A stretch of DNA of 64,000 bases from Taklimakanibacter lacteus (GTDB lineage Bacteria > Pseudomonadota > Alphaproteobacteria > Rhizobiales > Aestuariivirgaceae), in contig QOZQ01000009.1 in NCBI GenBank assembly GCA_003576695.1, positions 248,001 through 312,000 of the forward strand, read 5' to 3'. How positions within the stretch are numbered: the first letter of the stretch is position 1; each line of letters starts with the position of its first letter. Position numbers and translations under genes: made by a program. Below are positions 1-8,091 of the stretch, piece after piece. Below the pieces are notes generated by a model that saw nothing but the letters and a program-made list of their open reading frames with translations, did not search any database and had not been told where the DNA came from.

Positions 1-36
1 AAAGGCCCGCTGCGCAAAGGGGAGGATGATCGATGA
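1..36 (+). CDS. 3' end of an upstream gene (partial)
   Basis: Frame 1 is open from the window edge to a TGA at 34-36 and would encode the last eleven residues (KGPLRKGEDDR) of a protein that begins outside the window. The TGA overlaps the ATG of the next gene as ATGA, the coupling seen repeatedly elsewhere in this window, which is the main support. Nothing about the product can be inferred from so short a tail; a sugar-transport or sugar-metabolism gene would fit the next gene. Confidence 0.4.
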   Translation, partial: KGPLRKGEDDR

Positions 37-929
37 ACAAGCTGGGTTTGCACGCACTGGTCTGGGAAGCGGGCTGGAGCCATGACGAATGCGCGCGCGC
101 GATCGCGAAGACCGCCGAGGTCGGCTATGATTTCATCGAGGCGCCGGCCCTCGATCCGAGCCTGATCGATCCCGCTTTCACCGTGAAGCAGCTCGAGAAG
201 AACGGCATCGGCATCAATTTCTCGCTCGGCCTCGACTTCGACAGCGACATTTCCAGCGGCGACAGGGAGAAGGGCCGGCGCGGCAAGACGAAGCTCGAGG
301 AGGCGATCGCGGTGTGCCGCGACTGCGGCGGCAAATATATCGGCGGCATCCTCTATTCGGCCTTCGGCAAATATACCGTGCCGCCGACCAAGGCCGGCAT
401 CGCCCAATCGGTCGACATATTGCGCGAGGTCGCGGCGACCGCGGCCAGGAGCGACATCACGCTCGTCCTCGAAGTGGTGAACCGCTACGAGTCGAATGTC
501 CTCAATACCGCGGCACAGGGCGTCGAGATGGTGAAGCGCATCGCGGCACCCAATGTGAAAGTGCATCTCGATGTCTATCACATGAATATCGAGGAGTCGG
601 ACATCGCCTCGGCGATCATCCAGACGGGCGAGCATCTGGGCTATCTGCATACGGGCGATTCGCATCGCGGCTATATGGGCTCAGGCACGATCGATCTTGC
701 CGGCGTGTTCCGGGCGGTGGTCAATGCGGGCTACAAGGGGCCGATCACCTTCGAATCCTTCTCATCGCGCGTCGTCGGCCAGCCGCTCGAAGGCATATTG
801 GGCATCTGGCGCAATCTGTGGGACGACGGCCATGATCTGGCCGCCCATGCCTTGATGTACACGAAGGCGCAGCTCAAGGCGGCCGAGGAAGCACGGCGCC
901 AGACATTGGAGCGCAGCAGGCTTCTGTAA
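33..929 (+). CDS. Sugar phosphate isomerase/epimerase (D-tagatose/D-psicose 3-epimerase-like)
   Basis: A 298-residue xylose-isomerase-like TIM barrel, the usual length for ketose 3-epimerases. Candidate ligands of the single divalent metal are visible in order: Glu in LEVVNRYE, Asp in VHLDVYHMNIEE, His in YLHTGDSHRG and Glu in ITFESFSS, the E-D-H-E pattern of D-tagatose 3-epimerase and related cytoplasmic enzymes. The start at 33 follows a GGGGAGG Shine-Dalgarno and overlaps the stop of an upstream frame, so it is probably the last gene of a sugar-catabolic operon lying to the left. The exact substrate (tagatose, psicose, allulose or a phosphorylated sugar) cannot be read from the sequence. 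Confidence 0.85.
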   Translation: MNKLGLHALVWEAGWSHDECARAIAKTAEVGYDFIEAPALDPSLIDPAFTVKQLEKNGIGINFSLGLDFDSDISSGDREKGRRGKTKLEEAIAVCRDCGGKYIGGILYSAFGKYTVPPTKAGIAQSVDILREVAATAARSDITLVLEVVNRYESNVLNTAAQGVEMVKRIAAPNVKVHLDVYHMNIEESDIASAIIQTGEHLGYLHTGDSHRGYMGSGTIDLAGVFRAVVNAGYKGPITFESFSSRVVGQPLEGILGIWRNLWDDGHDLAAHALMYTKAQLKAAEEARRQTLERSRLL

Positions 930-1029
930 CGGTGGGGAACTCGCGGCATCCCGCCGCAGCGCAGAAACCTCGGTGGAATTCCCACGTTGCTCTGGAACTG
1001 GTCGACTCTCCTTGTTCCAGGAGGACGCC

Positions 1030-1419
1030 ATGCGCCCGAAGAACTATCGGCCGGAACGCCGCCGCAGCGATCAGCTCCATTCCGGTGTTTATCTGGCTCT
1101 TGCCTTGCTCGCCCTCTGGTATGTTTTTGCAGCCTGGAGCTTCGGCGGCGACGCCTATACGGATTACTTGCTCGTCGTTGCCAGCGGCCTGATCGCCATT
1201 ACCGTTGCAATACCCGCCGCCCTGTGGCGCATCTGGCGCAGCCATCCGCATGAGGACCTGCCGGACAGGTCTTTCCGCGCCTGGGCACAGAGCGAGTTCC
1301 GCATCTGGCAGGATCATGTGAGCGGCCGCAATGCGGCGATCGAGATTCTGCTGCCGGTCGCCGCCGTGGCCTTCGGCCTGTCGCTGCTCAGCGTGATCCT
1401 TCATCTCACGCGACATTGA
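1030..1419 (+). CDS. Small integral membrane protein of unknown function
   Basis: A 129-residue protein with a basic N-terminus (MRPKNYRPERRR) and three likely transmembrane helices, near residues 20-38, 45-64 and 104-124, separated by a charged loop (SHPHEDLPDRSF). The start at 1030 is preferred over an in-frame upstream ATG at 973 because an AGGAGG Shine-Dalgarno lies seven bases before it. I recognise no family. It stands alone, converging on the minus-strand gene that ends 8 bases further on. Confidence 0.65.
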   Translation: MRPKNYRPERRRSDQLHSGVYLALALLALWYVFAAWSFGGDAYTDYLLVVASGLIAITVAIPAALWRIWRSHPHEDLPDRSFRAWAQSEFRIWQDHVSGRNAAIEILLPVAAVAFGLSLLSVILHLTRH

Positions 1420-1427
1420 AGTCGCGT

Positions 1428-2018
1428 CTAGGATAGCGACGACCATAGCTTGCTCAGCAGAGCAATCGCTATGATGATGGCAAGCAGAAAATACGGATTC
1501 CAAAAGAGGTCGGCCAGTCGCCATTTTGCATCGGGCCTGCGCGAAGGCTGCCGGCGCTCGAAAAACGCATCAGTGAGACCCATCTCCTGCGAATGCTCTG
1601 TAACGTATTCGTAGAGCAGCGCGGTGAGATTGTCCGGGTAGGCATAGAATTCCTGATCAAGCGCATCCAGCATTTCGAGGGGCTCTGGCGCCAACGCAGC
1701 CACCCTTTCCCGGCGTACCTGGTGAGATTCTGAGGCGTCATAGCCAGCGGCTTTGATGGCGCGTTGCGCAATGCCGGCCATGGCGGTCGCTCCGATGGCG
1801 CGCAAAGCCTCGACGACATGATGGGCAAGGTTTCCCGCACTGTTGAAGAAATACTGATGGAATCCACCATTATTCACTTCGGCTTCGAGTTCCCAGACGG
1901 CCCGGAAAACACGCTCCGGTGGCGACAAGTGATCATAGTCGAGGCGCCAAAGACGGGAGTGTGGATTCTCTGCGAGTTTGAGCAGGCGCCTATTCATTTC
2001 AGTCGCGTCAAGGATCAC
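1428..2018 (-). CDS. DMP19-like (DUF4375) domain protein with C-terminal membrane anchor
   Basis: A 196-residue protein. The segment EAEVNNGGFHQYFFNSAGN at residues 46-64 is the hallmark of the DMP19/DUF4375 family, an all-helical fold of unclear function in which some members mimic DNA. The last 25 residues (after WNPYF) form a single hydrophobic helix, so the protein is probably tethered to the inner membrane by its C-terminus, which is not typical of the family. It sits alone between a small membrane-protein gene and the iron-transporter permease; its start is 72 bases beyond the permease stop, on the same strand. Confidence 0.7.
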   Translation of the reverse strand: MILDATEMNRRLLKLAENPHSRLWRLDYDHLSPPERVFRAVWELEAEVNNGGFHQYFFNSAGNLAHHVVEALRAIGATAMAGIAQRAIKAAGYDASESHQVRRERVAALAPEPLEMLDALDQEFYAYPDNLTALLYEYVTEHSQEMGLTDAFFERRQPSRRPDAKWRLADLFWNPYFLLAIIIAIALLSKLWSSLS

Positions 2019-2090
2019 CGAACTTCCTCCATGGCGGGATCAGAAGAGGATATCAGGAAAATTCCGCGAAAACGCAAGCAATCGCGGGCT

Positions 2091-3785
2091 CTATCCCTCC
2101 GTCCGCGCCACGCCCGCATTGATGGTGCGCGTCAGCACGATCACCGGCACGATCCCGGCCAGCATGATGAGAAGGGCGGCCACCGAGGCATCCTCGACCG
2201 CGGCGCGCGAAGCACGCTCATAGACATAAGTCGACAGCGAATTGTAGTTGAAGGGCCTGAGCAGGATTGTCGCCGACAATTCCTTGATGCCGTCGATGAA
2301 GACGAGCAGCCCGGCGGTGAGGAAGGCGGGCTTGAGGATGGGCAGCAGCACCTGGAACAAAGTCTCGCGCGCATTGCGCCCGAGGGTGCGCGCCGCCATG
2401 TCGATATGGGTCGGCACCTTGTGGAAGCCCGCCTCGACGGCGCCTTCCGCCATGGCAAGAAAGCGCACGCTCATCGCATAGACGATGCAGAGCGCCGAGC
2501 CGGTGAGCAGGAGGCCCGTCTTGATGCCGAAGGCGCTTTGCATCCACTGATCGAGAAGATTGTCGAAGCGCGCCAGCGGGATGAGGATGCCGAGCGCCAG
2601 CACGGTCCCCGGAATCGCATAGCCCAATGCCGCGAAGCGGTTGACGAGCAGCATGTTGCGACTCCGCGTCACCCGCACCGTATAGGTGAGGAGAAAAGCG
2701 AGGCCGACGGTGACGACCGCGGCTGCGCCGGCGACACCGACGCTGGTCAGGATCGCTTCCTGCAGGACGGGATCGAGAAGCTGGTCGAACCGCTTCAGCG
2801 CAGAGGAGCCGAGCACATAGAAGGGGAGCGCGAAGCCCGCGATGATCGGCAGCAGGCAGGCGGTGAAGGCCAGAGCGGCCCTGGCACCGCGCAGGCGGAT
2901 CGGGCTCGAGCGCTGCGCCATGCTGGAGCTGCGGCCGAGATGGAAGCTCTGCTTGCGCCTGGCCCAGCGCTCGGCGAGGATCACGCACAGCACCACGATG
3001 AGCATCATGCAGGCGATCTGGGCGGCGCCCGACAGGCTGCCCTGGTTCAGCCAGGTCGTGTAGACGGTCGAGGTGAGCGTCCTTACCCCTAAGAATTCGA
3101 CGGCGCCGATATCGTTGAGCGTCTCCATGAGCGCCAGCGTCACGCCGATGATGATGGCCGGCCGCGCCATCGGCAGCAGCACCTGGAGGAACGCCCTCAA
3201 CGGCGAGGCACCGAGCGTGCGCGCCACATCGGTGGCGTTGCGTCCCTGCATCAGGAAGGCCGAACGGGTGGTGAGATAGACATAAGGGTAAAGGACGAAG
3301 GAGAGGACCATCACCGCGCCCCACAGCGAGCGCACATCCGGGAACCAGTAGTCGCGGGCGCTGTGGAAGCCGAAGAGGGCGCGCAGCAGCGTCTGCGCCG
3401 GGCCGGTGAAGGTGAAGAACTCGCCATAGGCATAGGCCGCGAGATAGGTCGGGACCGCGAGCGGCAGCACCAGCGCCCAGGCCAGGGTGCGCCGGCCGGG
3501 AAACTCATAGTAGGCGGTGAGCCAGGCCGGGATGATGCCCATGCTGGCGGTGAGAAGGGCAACGCCTGCCATGACGAGCGCGGTGGTGCGGACCGCGATG
3601 GGCAGCACATTGCGGGCGAGATGCGCCCAGTCCGCTCCGCCGCCCGACAGCGACAACGCGATGAGGGCGAGGAGGGGAAGGAGTACCGCAAGCCCGGCGG
3701 CAAGGGCGCCGAAGCGCAACAGCGGGTGGTCGTCCAACGGAAAAAAGGGGCGCGGACGCCCCTCTTCGAGTGTTGCCAGTTTCAT
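2091..3785 (-). CDS. Ferric iron ABC transporter, fused two-domain permease (FbpB/FutB-like)
   Basis: A 564-residue inner-membrane permease with about 12 transmembrane helices, made of two BPD-type permease halves in one chain. Each half carries an EAA-like loop that contacts the ATPase: ARTLGASPLRAFLQVLLP in the first half and ARTLGRNARETLFQVLLP in the second. This is the FbpB/FutB/SfuB architecture of ferric-iron importers, where one polypeptide replaces two permeases. It starts 13 bases after the stop of the binding-protein gene on the same strand, so the two are co-transcribed. No ATPase gene follows; the next gene on this strand is unrelated, so the energising subunit must be encoded elsewhere. 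Confidence 0.88.
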   Translation of the reverse strand: MKLATLEEGRPRPFFPLDDHPLLRFGALAAGLAVLLPLLALIALSLSGGGADWAHLARNVLPIAVRTTALVMAGVALLTASMGIIPAWLTAYYEFPGRRTLAWALVLPLAVPTYLAAYAYGEFFTFTGPAQTLLRALFGFHSARDYWFPDVRSLWGAVMVLSFVLYPYVYLTTRSAFLMQGRNATDVARTLGASPLRAFLQVLLPMARPAIIIGVTLALMETLNDIGAVEFLGVRTLTSTVYTTWLNQGSLSGAAQIACMMLIVVLCVILAERWARRKQSFHLGRSSSMAQRSSPIRLRGARAALAFTACLLPIIAGFALPFYVLGSSALKRFDQLLDPVLQEAILTSVGVAGAAAVVTVGLAFLLTYTVRVTRSRNMLLVNRFAALGYAIPGTVLALGILIPLARFDNLLDQWMQSAFGIKTGLLLTGSALCIVYAMSVRFLAMAEGAVEAGFHKVPTHIDMAARTLGRNARETLFQVLLPILKPAFLTAGLLVFIDGIKELSATILLRPFNYNSLSTYVYERASRAAVEDASVAALLIMLAGIVPVIVLTRTINAGVARTEG

Positions 3786-3798
3786 ATGGCGTGGGAAA

Positions 3799-4845
3799 TC
3801 AGGTGGCCGGACCTTCGTCGAAAGCGACCTTGTCGACGAGCTCAGACGCCGTCTTGCGGTTCTTGGCGATGTCGGCGAGCGGCAGCGGATCGGGCTTCAG
3901 CGTGCCCCAGGCCTGAACGATGTCTGACGGCTTGATGCCGGGCTCGACCGGATATTCGAAGACCTGCTCGCCATAGAGCATCTGGCCCTTGTCGCTGGCC
4001 AGGAATTCCATGAGCTTCACCGCATTCTCCTTGTTGGGAGAGTTCTTCGCCAGCGCCATGCCGGAGATGTTCACATGCGTGCCGCGGTCATCGGCATTGG
4101 GGAACAGCACCTTGATGGCCGCCGCCCAGTCCTTCTGCTCGGGATTCTTCTCATTGGTCTGCATCTGGCCGACATAATAGGTGTTGCCGAGCGCAATATC
4201 GCATTCACCCGCGAAGATCGCCTTGGCCTGCTCGCGGTCGCCACCATCGGGCTTGCGGGCGAGGTTGTTCTTCACCCCCTTGAGCCATTCCTCGGTCTTC
4301 TCCGGGCCGTGATGGGCGATCATCGAGGCGATGAGGCCGATCGTGTAGACATGCTGGCCCGAGCGGGTGCAGATCTTGCCCTTCCACTTGGGATCGGCGA
4401 GCTCTTCATAAGTGATCGCGTCCTGCGTCACGCGCTCCTTGGAGGCATAGATGACGCGGGCGCGCGTCGTGACGCCGAACCAGTTGCCCTCCGGGTCGCG
4501 ATATTGCGAAGGGATGTCCTTGTTGATGGCCTCGTTGGCGAGCGCCTGGGTGACGCCCTTGTCCTCCGCCGCCTGGATGCGGCCGATATCGACGGTGAGG
4601 ATGACATCGGCCGGGGAATTGGCGCCTTCCTCGGCGATCTTCTCCTCGAGGCCCTTGTCGAGGAACAGCACATTGGTCTTGATCCCCGAATCCGCCGTGA
4701 AGGCATCGAGCAGCGGCTTGATGAGCTCAGGCTGCCGATAGGAATAGATATTGACGACGCCATCCGCCATGGCGCTCGTGGCGAGAAGGGTGGCGGCGAA
4801 CGGTGCCGCGATCGAGAGTTTCAGGAGTTTTTTGAAGGATTTCAT
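3799..4845 (-). CDS. Ferric iron ABC transporter, periplasmic substrate-binding protein (FbpA/FutA-like)
   Basis: A 348-residue solute-binding protein that captures Fe3+ in the periplasm for the adjacent permease. A signal peptide spans residues 1-27, ending at AMA before DGVVNIYSYR. The early YSYR and the tyrosine pair in GNTYYVG (Tyr223 and Tyr224) match the iron-coordinating tyrosines of the FbpA/FutA family. The start at 4845 is chosen over a longer frame beginning at 4950 because it gives a proper signal sequence and follows an AGGGGAA Shine-Dalgarno. A palindrome resembling the Irr iron-control element lies at 4976-4992, which fits iron-responsive expression. Substrate assignment rests on family resemblance only. 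Confidence 0.88.
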   Translation of the reverse strand: MKSFKKLLKLSIAAPFAATLLATSAMADGVVNIYSYRQPELIKPLLDAFTADSGIKTNVLFLDKGLEEKIAEEGANSPADVILTVDIGRIQAAEDKGVTQALANEAINKDIPSQYRDPEGNWFGVTTRARVIYASKERVTQDAITYEELADPKWKGKICTRSGQHVYTIGLIASMIAHHGPEKTEEWLKGVKNNLARKPDGGDREQAKAIFAGECDIALGNTYYVGQMQTNEKNPEQKDWAAAIKVLFPNADDRGTHVNISGMALAKNSPNKENAVKLMEFLASDKGQMLYGEQVFEYPVEPGIKPSDIVQAWGTLKPDPLPLADIAKNRKTASELVDKVAFDEGPAT

Positions 4846-5256
4846 ATGGTTGCTTCCCCTGGGTTTAGTGGCTGACTTGGCGTCATGCAGTCCAGTAAAT
4901 CCGACTGCCATGGTCGGAATTTTTCTGGGGGAAAAGTCCCGGGTCGTCAAGAAAAAAACCTTGTTTGATCAGACATTTGGAACCGTTCTAAGAATAGGAC
5001 AATCGACCAGGCGCGGTAGCTGCCGTGATCTGCTGTTTCCGATCCTTGCCGTCCTGATTCTGGTCATCGCCGTGCAGGCGGTGGAAGGGACGGCAGGCTT
5101 TCTGGCTGGTGCGTCACCCAGTATCTCAATTCGATCTCGCTCGAGGCTGGCAATGTCAGGCTCTCGCTTCTGACCTGATGAAGGTGGGTCTAGGGGCTGC
5201 ATCTTTCCGGCTCGGACGGCTGTTTCTCGTGCCGGCAAAATAAGAACTTACCTTGC
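4846..5256. other. Intergenic region between the iron operon and tRNA-Asp
   Basis: About 410 bases without a credible gene. It holds the Irr-box-like palindrome (4976-4992) and a possible minus-strand -35 (4950-4945). From 5000 to 5250 I see no open frame with a Shine-Dalgarno, no strong hairpin and no repeat; the short frames crossing it lack codon-usage support. Confidence 0.5.
4976..4992. promoter_or_regulatory. Irr-box (ICE)-like palindrome upstream of the iron-transport operon
   Basis: TTTGGAACCGTTCTAAG is an interrupted palindrome of the form TTTRGAA-N3-TTCTAAR, close to the iron-control element bound by Irr in rhizobia. It lies about 130 bases upstream of the binding-protein start on the minus strand and upstream of a possible -35 element TTGACG (4950-4945). 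The match is by eye; the regulator itself is not in the window. Confidence 0.5.
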
Positions 5257-5285
5257 TTGACACCTGCGGGGCGCTGCCCTATCAC
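5257..5285 (+). promoter_or_regulatory. Sigma-70-type promoter of tRNA-Asp
   Basis: A perfect -35 TTGACA (5257-5262) is separated by 17 bases from a -10 TATCAC (5280-5285). Transcription would begin around 5292, ten bases before the mature tRNA, as expected for a tRNA gene. Confidence 0.7.
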
Positions 5286-5301
5286 CCCGCCCACGCCAAA
5301 A

Positions 5302-5378
5302 GCGGGTGTAGCTCAGTTGGTTAGAGCGTCGGCCTGTCACGCCGAAGGTCGCGGGTTCGAGCCCCGTCACTCGCGCCA
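5302..5378 (+). tRNA. tRNA-Asp (anticodon GTC)
   Basis: A 77-base cloverleaf including an encoded CCA. The acceptor stem pairs GCGGGTG (5302-5308) with CACTCGC (5368-5374, one G-T pair); the discriminator is G5375 and CCA is 5376-5378. The D-arm TAGCTCAGTTGGTTAGAGC and T-arm GCGGGTTCGAGCCCCGT are canonical. The anticodon GTC at 5336-5338 reads aspartate codons. It is a single tRNA gene with its own promoter and no neighbouring tRNAs. Confidence 0.96.
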
Positions 5379-5510
5379 GTCTTTTCAATAGGATAGGCGC
5401 TTTCTCATAGCTCTCCCATACGCGCTGGGCGAGTGGCTTCTCCGTCTTCGGCTGGCTGATGTTGCCCAAAGAGCACACTTGAAAGAAAACAATTTGACGT
5501 TGTTGCGTCT

Positions 5511-5557
5511 CGATTCCCCGCATGCGAGACTTTTTTTAAATCTATTTCGGGGAATCG
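5511..5557 (+). promoter_or_regulatory. 5' leader hairpin that can sequester the omp ribosome-binding site
   Basis: CGATTCCCCG (5511-5520) and CGGGGAATCG (5548-5557) are perfect 10-base inverted repeats around a 27-base loop rich in T and A. The right arm contains GGGGAA (5549-5554), the best Shine-Dalgarno for the ATG at 5562 with a 7-base spacing. If transcription begins upstream of 5511, folding would hide the ribosome-binding site. I could not identify the transcription start. Confidence 0.45.
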
Positions 5558-5561
5558 GGGC

Positions 5562-6224
5562 ATGCTGAGACGACTGCTACTGGCGAGTGCTTCAATGGTG
5601 CTGGCGCTCGGCGGCGCACATGCTGCGGACGTGGTTGAGGAACCGGTGGCTGTGTATGACTGGTCCGGCCCCTATATTGGTGGTTCCATCGGCTACATCC
5701 AGGGCAATTTTGATGTGGACGCCACACCCTTTGGCGGGCCGACTTGGGAAGATGAACCGGATGGAATCTATCTGGGCGGTCTTGTCGGCTTCAACTATCA
5801 GATGGACAATCTGGTGCTGGGCCTTGAGGCCGACATCGGCTGGACCGATGCAAATGATAAGACCGACCTTGTTGGATTTGAACCGCTCGCATCAGATGAC
5901 GATATCGACTACCTGGCAACATTGCGCGCTAGGATCGGCTGGGCGATGGACAATATCCTGATCTTTGCAACCGGTGGTGTGGGTCTGCTGGGAACCGACC
6001 TACAACTCAACAATGAGGCAAACCCGACAGATACTGAGAACGATCATTTCGGCTACGTTCTGGGGGGCGGTCTCGAATGGGGGGCAACCGAAAACATCTC
6101 GGTGCGCGCCGATTACCTCTATGGGAATTTCGAGACCAAGACCTCCACGAACAGCTTCGGTAGTGTCGGGGAGCTTGATCCCGAAATCCATCTCATCCGC
6201 GGTAGCGTGATCTTCCATTTCTGA
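5562..6224 (+). CDS. Outer-membrane beta-barrel protein (Omp25/Omp31-type porin family)
   Basis: A 220-residue protein with a signal peptide cleaved after AHA (residues 1-21). The mature chain opens with DWSGPYIGGSIGY, the usual first strand of the small rhizobial outer-membrane barrels, continues with alternating strands containing LEADIGW and ISVRADYLYGNF, and ends in phenylalanine (VIFHF) as needed for Bam-dependent assembly. It probably forms an eight-strand barrel. Codon use is noticeably less GC-rich than in most neighbours. Its ribosome-binding site lies in a potential hairpin. A terminator-like hairpin follows at 6260. Confidence 0.85.
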   Translation: MLRRLLLASASMVLALGGAHAADVVEEPVAVYDWSGPYIGGSIGYIQGNFDVDATPFGGPTWEDEPDGIYLGGLVGFNYQMDNLVLGLEADIGWTDANDKTDLVGFEPLASDDDIDYLATLRARIGWAMDNILIFATGGVGLLGTDLQLNNEANPTDTENDHFGYVLGGGLEWGATENISVRADYLYGNFETKTSTNSFGSVGELDPEIHLIRGSVIFHF

Positions 6225-6259
6225 CGTGCGCCGCCTTATCCGACTGGGCGGGAATTTTG

Positions 6260-6290
6260 ACGACCGGCAGCGGCTTTCCCGGTCGTTTAT
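6260..6290 (+). terminator. Hairpin downstream of the outer-membrane protein gene
   Basis: ACGACCGG (6260-6267) pairs perfectly with CCGGTCGT (6279-6286) around an 11-base loop and is followed by a short T-rich stretch. It lies 35 bases after the gene and is a plausible, though not strong, intrinsic terminator. Confidence 0.5.
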
Positions 6291-6317
6291 GGTCGTTCTC
6301 TCGCTCCTCTAGGGGGC

Positions 6318-6366
6318 GTTAGAGCGAAGTCCTGTATTGGTCGAACTCCAGGCCCGATGCTCTAAC
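6318..6366. repeat. Imperfect palindrome, GTTAGAGC...GCTCTAAC
   Basis: GTTAGAGC at 6318-6325 is inverted at 6359-6366 around a 33-base interior that barely pairs. Short elements framed by TTAGAGC and GCTCTAA are common intergenic repeats in rhizobial genomes, so this may be a decayed copy. No second copy is visible in this window. Confidence 0.4.
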
Positions 6367-6578
6367 TTCCTGTGATCCCCTTCGCCAGTTCCGGTTAGGG
6401 AGCGGCGGCAGAATCCCCTTTCACCAAACCGTTGTCTGGCGATGACAAAGTGTCACAAGGGGCCTTTCCCGACGCCACTTTTGGAATTGGTCTAATTGGC
6501 TTGCAGTGCAGCATATGGTGCGCTACCACGGCAACGAAAATAAGCCCGCTTCGCAGTGGGCAAAAGAGGCACAGGGAC
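6367..6578. other. Upstream region of the nuo operon
   Basis: Between the palindrome ending at 6366 and nuoA are 212 bases with no credible gene. The nuo promoter must lie here or slightly upstream, but I cannot find a -35/-10 pair convincing enough to call. With the hairpins to its left, the whole gap between genes is 354 bases (6225-6578). Confidence 0.4.
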
Positions 6579-6944
6579 ATGCCCGAACTGTTCAGAGACT
6601 ACTTGCCCGTCGTCATCTTCATGGCCGTTGCCGGCGCGATCGCTCTGGCGCTCATGGCTTCGGCGATCATCATTGCGGTCAGGAAGCCCGATCCGGAGAA
6701 GCTTTCGGCCTATGAATGCGGCTTCAAGGCCTTCGACGACGCCCGCATGAAATTCGACGTGCGATTCTACCTCGTCTCCATCCTCTTCATCATCTTCGAC
6801 CTCGAAGTGGCCTTCCTGTTCCCCTGGGCGGTGTCGCTCGGCGAGATCGGGATCTATGGCTTCTGGTCGATGATGATCTTCCTCGTCGTGCTGACCATCG
6901 GCTTCATCTATGAGTGGCGCAAAGGAGCGCTCGAATGGGATTGA
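6579..6944 (+). CDS. nuoA: NADH-quinone oxidoreductase subunit A
   Basis: A 121-residue membrane subunit of complex I with three transmembrane helices; it helps link the membrane arm to the quinone site. The family signature is clear: [14 protein letters not shown] followed by [19 protein letters not shown] and a conserved [10 protein letters not shown]. The start at 6579 is chosen over an upstream in-frame ATG (6432) because it gives the normal length and follows an AGAGGCACAGGG ribosome-binding region. It is the first gene of the nuo operon and its last ten bases overlap nuoB. Confidence 0.97.
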   Translation: MPELFRDYLPVVIFMAVAGAIALALMASAIIIAVRKPDPEKLSAYECGFKAFDDARMKFDVRFYLVSILFIIFDLEVAFLFPWAVSLGEIGIYGFWSMMIFLVVLTIGFIYEWRKGALEWD

Positions 6945-7480
6945 TCGAGACCCCCAAAACGGGGCAGGGCCTCATCACCCCGTCCCAGCAGGAATATTTC
7001 ACCACCATCAACGCCGAGCTCGCCGACAAGGGCTTTCTCGTCACCTCGACCGATGACCTGATCAACTGGGCCCGCACCGGCTCGCTGATGTGGATGACCT
7101 TCGGTCTCGCCTGCTGCGCGGTCGAGATGATGCAGGTCTCCATGCCGCGCTACGACGTGGAGCGCTTCGGCTTCGCGCCACGCGCGTCACCCCGCCAGTC
7201 GGACGTGATGATCGTCGCCGGCACGCTCACCAACAAGATGGCTCCGGCGCTGCGCAAGGTCTATGACCAGATGCCGGAGCCGCGCTACGTGATCTCCATG
7301 GGCTCCTGCGCCAATGGCGGCGGCTATTACCACTATTCCTATTCGGTGGTGAGGGGCTGCGATCGCATCGTGCCGATCGACATCTACGTGCCGGGCTGCC
7401 CGCCGACCGCCGAGGCGCTGCTCTATGGCATCCTGCAGCTGCAGAAGAAAATCCGCCGCGTCGGCACATTGGAGCGCTAG
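6935..7480 (+). CDS. nuoB: NADH-quinone oxidoreductase subunit B
   Basis: A 181-residue peripheral-arm subunit that holds the terminal [4Fe-4S] cluster N2, the direct electron donor to quinone. The ligands are visible: the tandem Cys60-Cys61 in [11 protein letters not shown], Cys125 in [10 protein letters not shown] and Cys155 in [12 protein letters not shown]. The start at 6935 (MGLIETP) lies inside the end of nuoA, a 10-base overlap typical of translational coupling; an upstream in-frame start at 6914 is less likely. Confidence 0.97.
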   Translation: MGLIETPKTGQGLITPSQQEYFTTINAELADKGFLVTSTDDLINWARTGSLMWMTFGLACCAVEMMQVSMPRYDVERFGFAPRASPRQSDVMIVAGTLTNKMAPALRKVYDQMPEPRYVISMGSCANGGGYYHYSYSVVRGCDRIVPIDIYVPGCPPTAEALLYGILQLQKKIRRVGTLER

Positions 7481-7485
7481 TCCTG

Positions 7486-8091
7486 ATGTCGGAATTGCTG
7501 AAGTCGCTGAGCGCTCATATTTCGGACCGGCTGGGGCCGGCTGTTCTCGCAAGCACCATCGCCTATGGCGAACTTACCCTGGAGGCCGATCCGGCGCGGA
7601 TCATCGAGGTGCTGCGCTTCCTGCGCGATGACGCGGAATGCCGCTTCGTCTGCTTCATCGATATCTGCGGCGCCGACTATCCCGAGCGCGAGAAACGCTT
7701 CGATGTCGTCTATCATCTGCTCAGCCCCTACAAGAACGCCCGCATCCGCGTGAAGGTCAAGGCCGACGACGAGACGCCGGTGCCGAGCGTCATCGACGTC
7801 TTCCCCGCCGCCGACTGGTTCGAGCGCGAGGCTTTCGATCTCTATGGCGTGTTGTTCTCGGGCCACCCGGATCTGCGCCGCATCCTCACCGACTATGGCT
7901 TTGCCGGCCATCCCTTGCGCAAGGACTTCCCGCTCACCGGCCATGTCGAGGTGCGCTATGACGACGAGCAGAAGCGCGTCGTCTACGAGCCGGTGAAGCT
8001 CGTCCAGGAGTTCCGCAAATTCGACTATCTGTCGCCCTGGGAGGGCACCGACTACATCCTTCCCGGCGACGAGAAGGCCACCAAATCATGA
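7486..8091 (+). CDS. nuoC: NADH-quinone oxidoreductase subunit C
   Basis: A 201-residue subunit (30-kDa type) of the peripheral arm that packs against NuoD near the quinone chamber. The signature [28 protein letters not shown], split as EREAFDLYG and HPDLRRIL, is present, followed by [15 protein letters not shown]. NuoC and NuoD are separate genes, unlike the fused enterobacterial form. It starts 5 bases after nuoB, and its stop overlaps the next gene, an inserted thioesterase, as ATGA. Confidence 0.97.
   Translation: MSELLKSLSAHISDRLGPAVLASTIAYGELTLEADPARIIEVLRFLRDDAECRFVCFIDICGADYPEREKRFDVVYHLLSPYKNARIRVKVKADDETPVPSVIDVFPAADWFEREAFDLYGVLFSGHPDLRRILTDYGFAGHPLRKDFPLTGHVEVRYDDEQKRVVYEPVKLVQEFRKFDYLSPWEGTDYILPGDEKATKS

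Noticed and set aside
5248-5523. 91-codon minus-strand frame covering tRNA-Asp
   Set aside because: Translates the complement of a tRNA, producing the familiar spurious GLEPATFGVTGRRSNQLSYTR-like peptide.
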